Assembly (NCBI RefSeq): GCF_027580225.2
Contig: NC_073355.2
Location: 22,441,501-22,505,500, forward strand
Source: Misgurnus anguillicaudatus
Taxonomy: Eukaryota; Chordata; Actinopteri; Cypriniformes; Cobitidae
Reading direction: 5' to 3'
DNA length: 64,000 bases
A model generated the notes under the pieces. That model was not told the DNA's origin. It made no database searches and saw only the letters and a list, made by a program, of their open reading frames with translations. The first letter of the stretch is position 1. Every line of letters starts with the position of its first letter. Positions 20,901-30,742 of this stretch are shown here, piece by piece. Position numbers and translations under genes: made by a program.

Positions 20901-23119
20901 CATCATGAATCTGAGAATGGTGGCTCTGATTTGGGGCACTGAATAAATTGGAGGCGCTCAAAGACATGTCAGTGTTGTTTGTATATATTCCCATGACGCA
21001 TCACACAGTAGTGCTGTGACGGATCGCAGTTGATCCGTGATCTGTACGGATCACAACCCACGGTTCGGCTCGCATGCGATTCACGGATTAATACACAAAT
21101 TTAAATAGGGGAAGTTTATCATTTGCATGTGTTTCAAAGGCTTGCAAATGTTAACATTCAAGTGATTTTAAACAATTTAACTGCAAAAAGGTGCTAAAGT
21201 GAGCAGCTTTCTGTACGCACAGACACACGTGCGGTTGAATGTGTCCAGTCCAGCTCCAGTCAGATGTGATCATCCTTCAAAGATCAGCAGATTCAGAACT
21301 CTGTGTAAACTTTACAGTATGAGACACAGTAGCACAACTCTCTAGTGTATTAAAATACATTTGCCGAATAGAGCAATGAAAAACAATGTAACGTTTTTAT
21401 GTGGAGCGACTGTTTATGCTTATACTGTTTATACTCAAAAGTGCACACACGGAGAGACGCGTTTCAAAAAGCAAGGGAAAATAAAATCTTTCTGTTTTTG
21501 ACAGGGCACATACAAACAAAATGATCTCCACAGTATTCTTTTTCTAATAAAAACATTTGTTTATGTCTTAAGTGTATGTATAGATTACAGTCAGAAACCA
21601 GTCTGTGCTGTCTTAAAGAGACAGTAACCTCAATTAAACTACTTAAGTCTGTGTCATTAATGTTAATCAATCAACCCAAGACCAAGAAAAAAAATCACTT
21701 CTGTAGCTCTAAAAAGTAATAACTTTATTTAATTTATACAATAATGACGGCGTTATTATTCATTTGAATTGATTTCTCTAACTAATGCTCATTTTAGACC
21801 TTACTTAATGTGCAACTTTGTTCTTTTTATAAGTGTTTGTAATTTCTTAATTTATTAGATTTTTCCCACCCCTTTTTTTGCTGTCCGAAAAATGATCCGA
21901 TCTGTGCCTTAAAAACCGTAATGTGATCCGAACCGTGAGTTTTGTGATCCGTCACACCCCTATCACACAGTTATACTGAGATGAGTTGTGGAAACAAAGG
22001 AACCATGGCCGCCCAGGTTGCTATGTTCACGCAGTAGCATATAGTTAACTTTTAAAATACGTTTTGTGTTTAGGTCATATATTGACACACTCCTGTTTGG
22101 ATTGAAGGGAGTATACAGACAAAATGTATCTTTAAAGTCACAATGAAACTGAAGTAGCGATTGTCTTATTTTTCCCCCTGTGACACATATCGAGTGAAAC
22201 GAAATGAAAATATAAAGGTAGGGCTTGACTTGAGTTCCTTTATTGAGAATTGATTGGATTGTTTCACGTTGGGTCATGTTGCTATTTGGTAATCGCTCCA
22301 ATCTTTTCCCGGGCCACGCCCACCTGCCATACCCCAGTGACCAGAAGTAACGAGATCGTTTCGAGGAGGGGAGGAGATTTGCGGGTTTGATTAAAGATTA
22401 TAAGGGCACATGATTTTTTTTAAGATAATGAAGCTCACAGACAAGTCATTTGTAAAAAAAATACCACAATATTAAAAAAAATAAGTTTTTAATTTCAATT
22501 TCATTGTGACTTTGACAATAAATACAGAGAGGGAAATTTATTATTGATTTACTATCTTTGCGTTTATATGGTTTTTAGCAGAGATGTTTATGTGGTTATA
22601 ACCTGTCTGTACAAACAATTGATCTGCACCTGTTGTCTATGCAGGACAGTTTGAGAGTAGTTAAGATGTGCTTATAAGAAAGTTGTGTAAAAGGTTCCTC
22701 TAAGCCAGTGGTTCTCAAACTTTTTGAAGGTGCCCCCCTTGTGTATGCTGCATCCCTTTGTGGCACGCTAAAGAAAATTAATGACATAGAACTATCTCGG
22801 ACTTAAATTTGAATAAAAAAGCATACATTATAGATAGTAAAATAAGGCTAATAACCAACAGCACTATTTTATAAGTTTAATTACACAAATTGAATGGTAA
22901 ATTAATGTATATTATAAAATGTCATAAAATTTGGGCTCCCCTGGCACCATCGCGTGCCCCCCAGTTTGAGAACCACTGCTCTAATTGGTGACATTTTCAA
23001 TTTGGAGAGCGTTGCATTGTGACAATCTATTATAAACTAATATGCCTGGCTCTCTCGCCCCACTATAGGGTCTTTCTCGTGTCACCCCCAGTGGCCTGCA
23101 GTCTGCTGTACCTCGATGA
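5973..23119 (+). CDS. csnk1d: Casein kinase 1 delta, exons 2 to terminal exons (5' end missing)
   Basis: Serine/threonine kinase of the CK1 family acting on PER proteins, beta-catenin pathway and vesicle components. CDS exons seen: 5973-6083, 10625-10773, 11101-11329, 11419-11589, 14021-14169, 14249-14420, 15742-15854, then 18243-18275 or 23069-23119. With human numbering, exon 2 starts inside codon 26 and carries the ATP-binding lysine (VAIK, K38). Exon 4 holds IHRDVKPDN and IDFGLAK (catalytic and Mg-binding Asp). The C-terminal tail with [16 protein letters not shown] and ending [10 protein letters not shown] separates delta from epsilon. Predicted length with a standard exon 1 is about 400 residues against 409 to 415 in human. 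The deficit is the ANTSPRPV stretch, absent here. Exon 3 is followed by AT, not GT (see findings). Exon 1 (glycine-rich loop) is left of the window. Which teleost duplicate (a or b) cannot be decided. Confidence 0.95.
6084..7712. other. csnk1d intron 2, first part
   Basis: Donor gtatgt at 6084. No second gene or complete transposon is visible. The several 60-120 codon open frames here lack family resemblance and overlap on both strands. Confidence 0.5.
7713..8599. mobile_element. Non-autonomous DNA transposon, TA-flanked, in csnk1d intron 2
   Basis: Perfect 23-bp inverted termini: TACCGTAAAACTTCAAATAA (then tag) at 7713-7735 and its complement at 8577-8599. The outer TA on both sides fits a TA target duplication, as in Tc1/mariner-type insertions. 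Just inside each end are related direct, not inverted, blocks containing gacgcctgtctctttta and tggtgtgatgataggtttggg (7740-7830 and 8500-8575). No transposase is encoded; the frame at 7936-8253 has no recognisable domain. Confidence 0.8.
8945..10005. mobile_element. Foldback element with two inverted THAP-domain relics
   Basis: The two halves are inverted copies: words near 9000 (cattgactttgtattgcgag, acagaataatgcc) recur complemented near 9860-9925. From 9060 on the + strand a frame begins [14 protein letters not shown], and from 9865 on the - strand another begins [18 protein letters not shown]-x-x-C-x4-C is the start of a THAP zinc finger, known from P-element and Kolobok-type transposases. 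Both frames stop early, so neither makes a full domain. The centre is split by a second element (9209-9753). The outer boundaries are approximate (short end motif atagagacag). A second copy lies at 25225-25705. Confidence 0.7.
9209..9753. mobile_element. Mariner-like MITE nested in the THAP foldback
   Basis: Starts CCATATTTTTCGGACTATAA and ends with the inverse-type terminus TCAGAAAATACGG. It is flanked by TA on both sides (9207-9208 and 9754-9755). The 'ggactataagcc/gcac' type of terminus is a familiar vertebrate TA-targeting MITE. The other copy of the host (25225-25705) reads straight through at this position, supporting insertion. Confidence 0.7.
10006..10624. other. csnk1d intron 2, last part
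   Basis: No repeat ends or exons seen. It ends in a T-rich tract and acceptor acag at 10621-10624. Confidence 0.5.
11818..12543. mobile_element. hAT-type MITE in csnk1d intron 5
   Basis: Inverted termini TAAGGGTGGGCGATA and TATCGCCCACCCCTA. Flanks are actggggg (11810-11817) and actggtgg (12544-12551), an 8-bp duplication with one mismatch, typical of hAT. Internal accggtaga repeats lie near the left end. No transposase frame. Confidence 0.85.
12817..13478. mobile_element. Second hAT-type MITE in csnk1d intron 5
   Basis: Ends TAGCCTGG and CCAGGCTA, flanked by ggggttcc (12809-12816) and gggggtcc (13479-13486), 7 of 8 matching. The termini are short and the interior is not inverted, so class assignment rests mainly on the 8-bp duplication. 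Confidence 0.6.
13508..13862. mobile_element. TTAA-flanked MITE in csnk1d intron 5
   Basis: Left end AGGGGATCGCACA after TTAA (13504-13507). Right end TGTGCGATCCCC before TTAA (13863-13866). TTAA duplication is shared by piggyBac and Kolobok-type transposons. The interior is GC-rich with several ggcgc words. Confidence 0.7.
14421..14840. other. csnk1d intron 7, first part
   Basis: Donor gtaaat at 14421. No exon encoding the ANTSPRPVSG segment of human CSNK1D was found here. Confidence 0.5.
14841..15491. mobile_element. MITE with CAGGGTTCCCAC ends and 6-bp target duplication, copy 1
   Basis: Begins CAGGGTTCCCACGGGTCC and ends TTTGGGAACCCTG. Flanks are ttttaa at 14835-14840 and ttttaa at 15492-15497, a perfect 6-bp duplication. 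The inside contains an inner block (about 15094-15380) bounded by ggttacgtatgtaac and gtaacatgatgtaacc, possibly an earlier nested element. It is the same family as 16493-17942. Confidence 0.8.
15855..16492. other. csnk1d intron 8, first part
   Basis: No repeat end or exon supported. Read-through from exon 8 would add a few residues then continue open to about 15995, but the donor at 15855 is a good gtacca-type site next to a family-matching exon end. Confidence 0.4.
16493..17942. mobile_element. MITE with CAGGGTTCCCAC ends, copy 2, carrying a nested hairpin
   Basis: The same family as 14841-15491, sharing the inner text from gtccttgaaatcc to ttgaatttgaagtta. Flanks are taaata at 16487-16492 and taaata at 17943-17948, again a perfect 6-bp duplication. 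It is interrupted by the TTAA hairpin at 17197-17919; removing that gives a length close to copy 1. Confidence 0.8.
17197..17919. mobile_element. 723-bp near-perfect palindromic TTAA element
   Basis: Starts AGGAATAGTCTACTCATTTT and ends with the complement, flanked by TTAA at 17193-17196 and 17920-17923. The two arms of about 330 bp match almost base for base; for example gtactcccaaaagtgctatt at 17593 is the complement of the text near 17500. The unpaired centre is about 17525-17590. There is no coding potential. It sits inside the repeat at 16493-17942 and is therefore younger than it. Confidence 0.9.
18243..18275 (+). CDS. csnk1d: csnk1d alternative last exon encoding [10 protein letters not shown]
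   Basis: Acceptor ctcag ends at 18242. The exon reads in phase from exon 8 (…MSTSQ) to give [10 protein letters not shown] and stop TAG at 18273-18275. This is the C-terminus of one known vertebrate CSNK1D isoform and differs from the CSNK1E ending. It is a strong family identifier despite its 33 bases. Confidence 0.93.
   Translation, partial: NSIPFDHHGK
18276..19301. other. 3' UTR of the short csnk1d isoform and following intron
   Basis: Follows the TAG at 18275. No unambiguous AATAAA was located close to the stop, so the 3' end of this isoform is undefined. No repeat ends seen. Confidence 0.4.
19302..20267. mobile_element. hAT-type MITE, TAGGGATGTCCCGATCC ends, perfect 8-bp duplication
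   Basis: Left end TAGGGATGTCCCGATCCGAT, right end GGATCGGGACATCCCTA. Duplicated ctgctgct lies at 19294-19301 and 20268-20275. Sub-terminal regions are filled with atcgg/ccgat words on both sides. No transposase frame. The interior shares about 200 bp with 4690-4900 in inverse orientation. Confidence 0.93.
20276..21008. other. csnk1d intron 8, middle part
   Basis: No exon or element ends seen. A short acacacaccccccc run occurs near 20462. Confidence 0.4.
21009..21962. mobile_element. hAT-type MITE, TAGTGCTGTGACGGATC ends, perfect 8-bp duplication
   Basis: Left end TAGTGCTGTGACGGATC, right end GATCCGTCACACCCCTA. Duplicated tcacacag lies at 21001-21008 and 21963-21970. Sub-terminal gatccg repeats appear on both sides. 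No transposase. It is about the same length (954 bp) as the 19302 element but a different family. Confidence 0.92.
22706..22978. mobile_element. Short hAT MITE, CAGTGGTTCTCAAAC ends
   Basis: Left end CAGTGGTTCTCAAACTTTTT and right end CAGTTTGAGAACCACTG, the well-known CAGTGGTTCTCAA-type hAT terminus. Flanks ctctaagc and ctctaatt match at 6 of 8 positions. Confidence 0.85.
23069..23119 (+). CDS. csnk1d: csnk1d distal alternative last exon (…SGLQSAVPR)
   Basis: Acceptor actatag ends at 23068. The exon reads [16 protein letters not shown] then TGA at 23117-23119. The human long isoform ends …ASSGLQSVVHR, so the SGLQS core and position fit. Phase from exon 8 is correct (phase 0). It is an alternative to 18243-18275. 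Confidence 0.85.
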   Translation, partial: GLSRVTPSGLQSAVPR

Positions 23120-25060
23120 GACCCTACACACACACCTAAAGAGCAGACCAACGACGGCCCTGATCTGCACTAGGACTTTTCCAGCAGCCTCTTACCATGT
23201 GAAACCAACCTCAGAAAATCAAATCTACAGAGATCTACAATTCTGCAAATCTTCCTCTCAATGCAATTAAAAAAACTCGAGTCACACAAACTCAAAAGAT
23301 GGATGTTTTGTTGTTGTTTTGGTACACGCCACACAAACATTTCTAGGCACGTAAATTGTGCTGGGTAACATCGCTTTCTGCCAGAAGATCACTGGTGAGA
23401 TGGGAGGGGTGGAGTAGGGTGGGGTGTCCATCGCTGCCTTTGCCCCTCTGACACTCCAGGAGGAAAGGGCCGTCCTCCTGCCATCCAGGGGCCTCTTCAC
23501 AAGCAGAGCGTCTTGGCTTAAGCCTCGTACATTTGCTCTGATACCCTCACTTGTTGCAAAAAATTACTTTTAACAGCTTGGAATGCAGCTGTACTGATAG
23601 CCATTGACATTTTGCTTAACATAAATATTTTTTGTCTTTTACGTACAACAGAATTTGCTCAAATTGATTTCACTTCGGCTTCATTCTTTTGCAGGTGATT
23701 CTTTTCCCTCTCTTATTTTAGTTTAACCACGTTTAAAATAACACGCAGAAATGTTTGCAAGCCTGTTAGTTTGTGTGGCAGGATAAAGGCAGTGTCTTTT
23801 TTACGTTTCGTTTTCGTTTATTGTGTGAAAAACCAGCAAATATAAATTTGTCAATGACAAGACGTTGTAACCGCAAAGCATCTCTCATTTTTAGATTAGA
23901 TTATTTTTTTAGTTTCATTTGCAACCTGGCCCTTATCAATTCTAATCAAATTGCTCATTGATTTTATTGCATTCCCTTGTTTTTTTTTGAAAGCTGTGAA
24001 ATGCCTGTATTGTAGAGATGTTGATGTTAATAATGTTGCTGTTCGTTTCATTTTACCCTCAAATTAAGGTTAGTGCTTTTACAAAAAAAAAATGCAGGCA
24101 TGTATGTGCTTAAAACTATTGGAGTCCACCTTTGCTAAAAGACGTTTATAGTAGGTTAATAATAATAATTTAAGATAAAGGGCTCCGTCTTTCTGACTGG
24201 AGGGGTGTACACGATAAAAATCTTGTTTTAAATTGAGAGTTTTGGGCATATGTTGAGACAGACTGGTGTGTTTTTGTTGTTGTTGTTTTCTTTTAATGAT
24301 TATAGTAAGTGCATATGGATGTCTCAAGCCCAGCTTGTCTCATTGAAAATACACCAGCCAACGTTTAAGCCATGTCTGTTTTTCTTTGCGACTGACACTT
24401 TTGAGATGAGTTTTCTTTTTCAACTTTTTTTTAAGTACTGCTTTTCCCTTATTTCAAAAGTGTGGTTCTTTGACTTACTGGTGCTATAAGTCACTGAGGA
24501 GGATTTGGAGGGCATCCCGCCCGTCCATATCATTCAGCATCATAGAGTGTAGGCTTTTTTCCGTAGTCATGGGGTGGGCGGGGGGTTCTAGTGGTGAAAT
24601 TCTTGAATTCTGTTGTCATGTAAATAGGATGTTTCTAGTGATGGCAAAGTACCATTTTCATAGTCACTGTCTGTGTGTATTGTGAGTATGGGGAAAGGCT
24701 AGTGCTTAGAGAGGTGAGAGGGGCTGGGTTCTGTTCTAGATTTGATAAGTTAGTATTTTTTCTCTCCACTGGTGATCTCACAGGAACAGCCGCTTCAGTA
24801 CTGGTGTTGTTTAAACGTAGGCACAACTACACTTTGGGATTGAGCTGTTCTGGATTTCCCTTTCATTTTCTGGCTCATTCTACACATGACTGCTTGGCCA
24901 GTCCTTCTGCGTCACACAAGCATCACACTGTGCTGTATCAGGTGAAATTACAAAAATCCTCCTTCACTGGAAGATTGTTTCCTCATTTGTATTGCCACTG
25001 TATTTGTGTATTTTAAAATGTGTAAATAAATTAATAAGTACTTGTAAGCTTGTGTCATGT
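23120..25060 (+). other. csnk1d: Probable 3' UTR of the long csnk1d isoform
   Basis: About 1.9 kb of T-rich, largely repeat-free sequence between the distal stop and the AATAAA at 25025, free of transposon ends. That contrasts with the crowded introns and fits a constrained 3' UTR. The boundary is inferred. Confidence 0.55.
25025..25030 (+). terminator. csnk1d: Candidate csnk1d polyadenylation signal
   Basis: AATAAA within tgtaaataaattaataagta, followed by a T/GT-rich stretch (tgtgtcatgttttc) at about 25051-25066, as expected downstream of a cleavage site. Confidence 0.6.
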
Positions 25061-25126
25061 TTTCTTTACAAAAATTTATACAGGGTATGCATGTGACGTT
25101 ACCTTCGGCGAAAGTGACTGTGGTCA

Positions 25127-25197
25127 TAGTCTCGCGTAGCCAGACCTTCATACTTCAGCCAACAGTTTGTGGGCGTGGCGTCTGAGGCTGAGACTAC
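25127..25197. mobile_element. Tiny MITE, TAGTCTCGCGTAGCCAGACC
   Basis: Only about 71 bp, beginning TAGTCTCG and ending CTGAGACTA(c). ctgtggtca occurs on both sides, consistent with an 8 to 9-bp duplication. The tagcc-agacc terminus is common in fish short repeats. Confidence 0.6.
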
Positions 25198-25224
25198 TGT
25201 GGTCATGACTTTGGTTACGCCCAC

Positions 25225-25705
25225 TGAGTGGCATAGAGACAGAGCGCAGTTATACTAATTTGCCGCCTCCCTGTCATTTCTGGCTTATAACAAAAACAGA
25301 ATAATGCCTAAAAGCTGCTGTGTGACAAGATGTACAGCTAACAAAAAAAAAAACAGAAATAAGTTTTTATAAGCTGTCTAACCGTAAAACCCAGCCTTTA
25401 AGGAGAAAAAAGTGGATCACGACTACGTTTCCCTCTAGTGGGCGCAGTTCTACTAATAGTAGTACTATGAAAAGTTGCCTGTTTCCACTTTTGTGTCTTT
25501 AAACGCTCGTTTTTTGGGAGTAGACCGATTATAAAAACTTATTTCTGGGTTTTTTGGCTTGTTAGCTGTACACCCTATCACACAGCAGCTTTTAGGCATT
25601 ATTCTTTTTTGTTATAAGCCAGAAATGAGAAGGAGGGAGCCTCTCGATGGATTGTTTTCCCCCGGTGGGCGTGGTTTGCCGGTTATGACGCGTTGCGCTC
25701 TGTCA
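25225..25705. mobile_element. Foldback element with two inverted THAP relics, copy 2
   Basis: Uninterrupted relative of 8945-10005. On the + strand from 25304 a frame reads [16 protein letters not shown] and soon stops. On the - strand from 25599 it reads MPKSCCVIGCTANKPKNPEI and runs on for some 40 residues. Both have the M-P-x-x-C-x4-C opening of a THAP finger but lack the later C-x2-H pair. The centre reads aatagtagtactatgaaaag, showing the empty site of the insertion in copy 1. Confidence 0.7.
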
Positions 25706-28373
25706 GAGCGGCAGAGTTTGTGTACAGGGTGAAATCAGCGAAAACACGGTGAAAACGCGCCTAAATCATAAAAAAAACTATTGTGCGATAGACTGTACTT
25801 ACAGATTTTAACAAGATTTCGGAGCTATCGTTTTACAGACTGCAAACACCGAAAGGAGATGTAAATGAATCTTTCATTCCAACGTCCACAGACCACAGGT
25901 GGGTTGACAAGTTGCTAGTGTCATTATCAAGCAAATGTTTTACTTTACACTTAAAAGTATTTTTTTCAATTTTATGCGTGTTTTTCTTTGGAAAACATAC
26001 ATTCCAAAGCATATTATCATAATTCTGACTATTATTACATTTCATAAATACAAGTTTTTGTTTTACATTGAATATTTAGGTACATTAACGTACTTTTACT
26101 GAAGTAAAAGTGCACAATTTGAATGTAATTAGTTATTAAATAAATGTTAATATGCAATATAAAAGAATACACAGTATGATTCTATGCTTAGAATGTAGTG
26201 ATGTAAATTTTTTCCCAATACAAGCACCCTAATAAAGCACAATTGCTTGGAAAATGTAACTAATGTATCAAAGTATTGTCCACCTCTGCTATCAAGTGCA
26301 ACTAAATTCTATTTAAGCTGCTAATAGTCAGTTTTACTGGCATTTTCAAAGCAGCTGTGATAACCAGCCATTTTGTTGAATGATTGACACTCAACAAGGC
26401 GTGGTCACGTGGAAAAGTGACGTCCATGCATATACACTCAAGTTTATTCATGCAGTTCATCTATCGACAGGTTGGTGTAGCTATTGGACACTTAAAAAGT
26501 TTAGGGGCGTTTATTGCATTTCTTTAATTTAAAATAATGTACTTGAGCACAGATATACACAGAAATACAGTGTGTTTATAATTTAGTGTTGTATTATAAT
26601 AATAGCCCATGTTATGAAAGTAAAAGTTGTATGTGAAATAATATATGGGATAAAAAAATTGTGTTTTCAACATTTATTAAGCACATTTGGTGTTTTCAGC
26701 AGATATAGGAGGTCTTAGGTTATTATGAAAACTGAAACTATAAGTAAAATGTACAAATGCCAAATTAAAAACAGGCATGAACTAGAAATGAACAAAAATA
26801 CATTTTCACAGTTTATATAGTTTAAGCTGCTATATCTGCTTGTCATATTAACGAAATGCCTTATACAAAATACAAATCTTTAAGGTGGCATATAGTTTTG
26901 TCTAGGAAACTGCTTAATCCTAGTATAAAATCAGAACAATGCCACTGGACAGTCCTGTCAGACCTCATTCCCTTTACAACAAGATGATGAAATAAACTGC
27001 ATGCAAGTTTGTCATTTAGGCTCTTCATCTCCGTTTTAATGTACTCAAATGCAATACATTGAATTTGCTTTAAAAATATTGCTTAAGGATAATTTATATA
27101 AATATGTAGTCATAAATGCAGAGATGCCTGCTCTCTCTCACCAAACGCTATTAGAAAATCAGCATAGCAGTAAAAAGTTAAAATCCTGTAGAGGTTGAGA
27201 AATGTACCAACAGATTGGCAGAAATTAAATTTACAGTACAAATAATATTGACCCGTTTTTATACTATCACATTCCACTTTAAGAAACTGGAACCTTGACC
27301 TATTTCTGTCCTGATGAATTATTTATTTCCGAATGTCTTTCCAGCATTTTTGGCTATATTCAGTGTGTGAACTGCACACAAATTGTTAAAGGACAATCCC
27401 CACCGGTTTCACAGACAAGGTCTAAACTAAAACACGCGTTTGAGCTGTCTCAACTGAAAATAACTCGCAGATCTTAAAATATGCCAGTGCCAATGTTTCG
27501 TCTCAAGATACACACCAGTAACATATTTTTATGCATTTTTATAAAAAATGTATCTTATTAATTAAACTAAAGCTTAGTCCTGGCTTTAGCTAAGCCTTGT
27601 CTGTTAAACCGGGCCCCAGTGTTTTTGGACTGTGGGAATAAACCCACGCTAACGCTGGGAGAACATGCAATCTCCATACAGAAAGGCCTCTCTTGTGAAC
27701 CTTAAGACATATTAGTATACAATATAAATAAGTTTAAAGTTTGGCAGTGGGTAGCAGGTGCCAATGTACAGTAACGCTCAATCAGAAACCCTATATGATC
27801 TGGAAGCAATGTAATATTGATCTTATTGCAGGAAACCACGACATTATGTACTAAACCGTAATAAACACACAAAAACAAAGTATGTCACATTTTGCTTGTG
27901 CTCTGAACATGTAATGATCTATAAATAAGAACCCTTTTAAAGTGCATGTAGCACCTTACATTAGTACCTAAATTGAGGTTGCATATTGTTTGAACAGTAA
28001 AAGTCGCCTGATATCTAGTATCAGAGTTGAGCAGGACCTGACTTTCACTTCCTGTGACACCAAGTCATTTATTGAAGCCTGATCGGCAATAATGTTCATG
28101 TGCACTTTGTTAAATTCAGTGGAAATCTGCTTTGTGCATTATGAGTACTTTTGTCTCTAAAGTGCATAAAGATGATGTCCTGTCTAAATCTCTATTTAGT
28201 GCGGTACAAAATGTAATAATATGAACGGCATGAGTACATTGTAGGTCTGTAATATTAATTTTATATTAATCTGCACACCCATTAGGGACATCACCACTAC
28301 TTAAAGGCATACGATAATACTGCTATGCTTTGCAACATCTTCCTAATCAATAACGGTCAAAAGTCTTCGTCCG
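25706..28373. other. Intergenic space between csnk1d and slc16a3 3' ends
   Basis: AT-rich sequence. The right part, up to 28373, probably contains the slc16a3 3' UTR. No exon, RNA gene or complete transposon could be supported. Short open frames (e.g. 27295-27477) look random. Confidence 0.5.
28068..28073 (-). terminator. slc16a3: Candidate slc16a3 polyadenylation signal
   Basis: TTTATT on the + strand (AATAAA on -), about 300 bases beyond the slc16a3 stop. Other AATAAA-like words lie farther left, so the true site is uncertain. Confidence 0.35.
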
Positions 28374-30171
28374 TTATGGGTCAGTTTCTGTACTACAGGC
28401 AACGTTCGGCTCATTTTTGTCTTTGAGGAACGTTTCCACCTCTGTTGGATCCACATTTTCAGGTGTCAAATCACTTAAATCTATTTGCTTGGAGTTTCCA
28501 TTGGCATTGTGTGGCTCCTCTGTGGACTGATTCTTCACCTCGACCTCTCCAGACTCTGCTGCAGCTTCTGATGCTTCTTCCTTCTTCATCTTTATGCACA
28601 GAAAGTTACATATGGCCAGTACTACCGCAGAAATCACAACTTCAATCCCGGCGATTAAGAACACGTACATGTAATTCTTAGTGTAGTCCAAGAGACGCCC
28701 TTGTAAAGTGAGACAAATCCATTTTAATGGCTTTAAAGGATTCACAATAAAATATTCTATCAATGCTGCTATATTTAAATTTTTATTATAAATTATTTAT
28801 GACACTTACCAGCAGAGGGAGGTCCAACCAGAACAGCAATGGCTTCGACGAGGAGAACTAAACCAATGGCGCTCGAGAACTTCGCTGTGCCCACAACAGC
28901 CATAAGAACCTCAAACTGCAAGGCACCCACCATGCCGTAAGAGATGCCGAAGAAGACGCAGAAGACCACCAGAGAGTTGTAGTCTTTAGACATGGACCCC
29001 ACCAAATCTGTGACGCCGTTGAATAATAGAGCGAAACTGAAGAGATATACACAGCGTGGACGGACCCACTTGAGTCCTGCAATGATGCCACACGTGGGCC
29101 GTGCAAAAATGTCAATGAAACCCAGAATGGTAAGCAGGAGGGAAGATTTTGTGTCCTCGTATCCGAGCTCTTTGGCGTAGCTCACCACAAACACCGGAGG
29201 CACGAACAAGCCAAGCACCATGATGGAGGCAGCCACGGTGTAAATGACAAATCCGCGATCTCTGAAAACACTAAAGTCCAGCAACTTTGATTTTGGTTTG
29301 ATTTTTTTGTCTGTGTTTTCAATCTCAAGAGTCTCTGTCTTCTTTGGTGCGACCAGAGGCCTCATTAAAGCCCCGCAGGCACAACAGTTCAGCAGAATCC
29401 CCCCCAGGATAAGGAAGCCCCCTCTCCAGCCATATTTATACTGAAGGACCTGGCCCAGAGGGGAGAGACAGCACAAGGCCACTGGGCTCCCGGCTGCTGC
29501 CAGGCCATTAGCAAGCGGTCGCTTCTCGCTGAAATATCGATTTAGCATAATGAGTGATGGCTGGAAGTTCAGAGCCAAACCGAGACCTGAAATTAGAAAG
29601 GCAGCGTATAACTATTTATAAAGAAGACATCTCCCTCTTATAAAGAAGACATCTCTTAATAAATGAGAAAATTACCTGTTATGACTCCTGTACACAAGTA
29701 AATGTGCATGATGTTTGTGGCAAACGATGCCAAAATCATTCCCAGTGATGCAAAGAGACCACCCACCAACATCACTGGTCGACACCCAAATCGATTTACT
29801 AGGATACTGCATAAAGGCCCTGCAAACAATAATAAATATGATTAATACTACACTTTATACTGTTATTTTATTTATTAGTCTTATTATAAGCTTAGTTAAC
29901 ACATCCTGACACTTTTGTAGTTAAGTCATGTGATTTTGGAGAACATACCAGTCCCATACAGCATAGCCAGAAGGATGGAGGAGATCAATGCTGTATCACT
30001 GTAGCCCACACCAAACTCTATAATAAGCTCTTTAAAGAAAACACTAACTGCCTTTGGAAAGGCATAGGAGAAACCTGTGATAACAAAGCATCCAAAGAGC
30101 ACAGCCCAACCCCAGCCACCGTCTGGGGCTTTTACTCCACTGTTGCCCTCATCCAATGCCACTCCACCCAT
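28374..30171 (-). CDS. slc16a3: Monocarboxylate transporter 4 (proton-coupled lactate exporter)
   Basis: Plasma-membrane H+/lactate cotransporter of the MCT family, used by glycolytic cells. CDS exons on the - strand: 30171-29949, 29819-29676, 29586-28810, 28699-28374 (TAA). The phase is intact, giving 489 residues against about 465 in human. The N-terminus [19 protein letters not shown] has the MCT signature APDGGWGW. The middle contains [35 protein letters not shown] and [15 protein letters not shown]. Asp281 and Arg285 in FIDIFARP fit the transmembrane-8 pair needed for proton and anion binding. The cytosolic loop after transmembrane 6 and the acidic C-terminal tail fit MCT4 better than MCT1. 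The start is chosen because MGGVALDEG matches MCT4 and an acceptor lies just upstream (exon begins 30189). Tail-to-tail with csnk1d, as in human 17q25. The extra length is in the loop and tail. Confidence 0.96.
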
Positions 30172-30358
30172 GATGCTCGCCTCGGTTCTCTGTGAAAACA
30201 CCAGACACATTAAATATTCTCAGTTTTCCCACAGGATACTAAAGTATGTCATAGTATTATACTATATTGTATACCGTAGAATGCTATAGTACTGTATACT
30301 GTTACTATAGTAAGGTTTAAAAACACTTTTGTAGCTAGGAATTTTATTTTAGTCAGTG

Positions 30359-30727
30359 GCCGTTTCTCAATGTCAAGGATACTTCCTTGGCAGGACTAGT
30401 CCTTACAAGTCACTTCCTTCAGAGGCTAGGCAAGGCTCCTCTTAAGCATACGGAGAACACGTAAATGGAACAGGCTAGCAAGTACACATCATTGCGTGGA
30501 TGAAAGGTGTGCTTTCGGCGCTGCGCGCATAGGATTGTGGGTGATTTAGCGCACGATGGATACACATATGCATCCTTTCCTGTATATGGGATATTTCTCG
30601 AACTAAGGACTCAGTCCTGAAATTCCGAGGATCCTCGACATTGGAACAGTCCTTCGACGGACGTCAATGACGTAGCGTCCTCGAAATTCTGGTTTCCAAA
30701 GATCCTTCCTTGACATTGAGAAACGGC
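30359..30727. mobile_element. MITE with GCCGTTTCTCAATGTCAAGG ends (family B)
   Basis: Inverted ends GCCGTTTCTCAATGTCAAGG and CCTTGACATTGAGAAACGGC, 369 bp. It lies in the upstream intron of slc16a3 and belongs to the same family as the copy at 35381-36099. No clean target duplication found. Confidence 0.75.
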
Positions 30728-30742
30728 TCGTATATACTAAAG

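Noticed and set aside
19302..21962. Rich atcgg/gatccg repeats as a possible CRISPR-like or regulatory array
   Set aside because: The words are irregularly spaced sub-terminal repeats of two hAT elements with exact ends and duplications.
24585..24612. ctagtggtgaaattcttg resembling an 18S rRNA segment
   Set aside because: The match is limited to about 18 bases with no rRNA context on either side, so it is probably chance.
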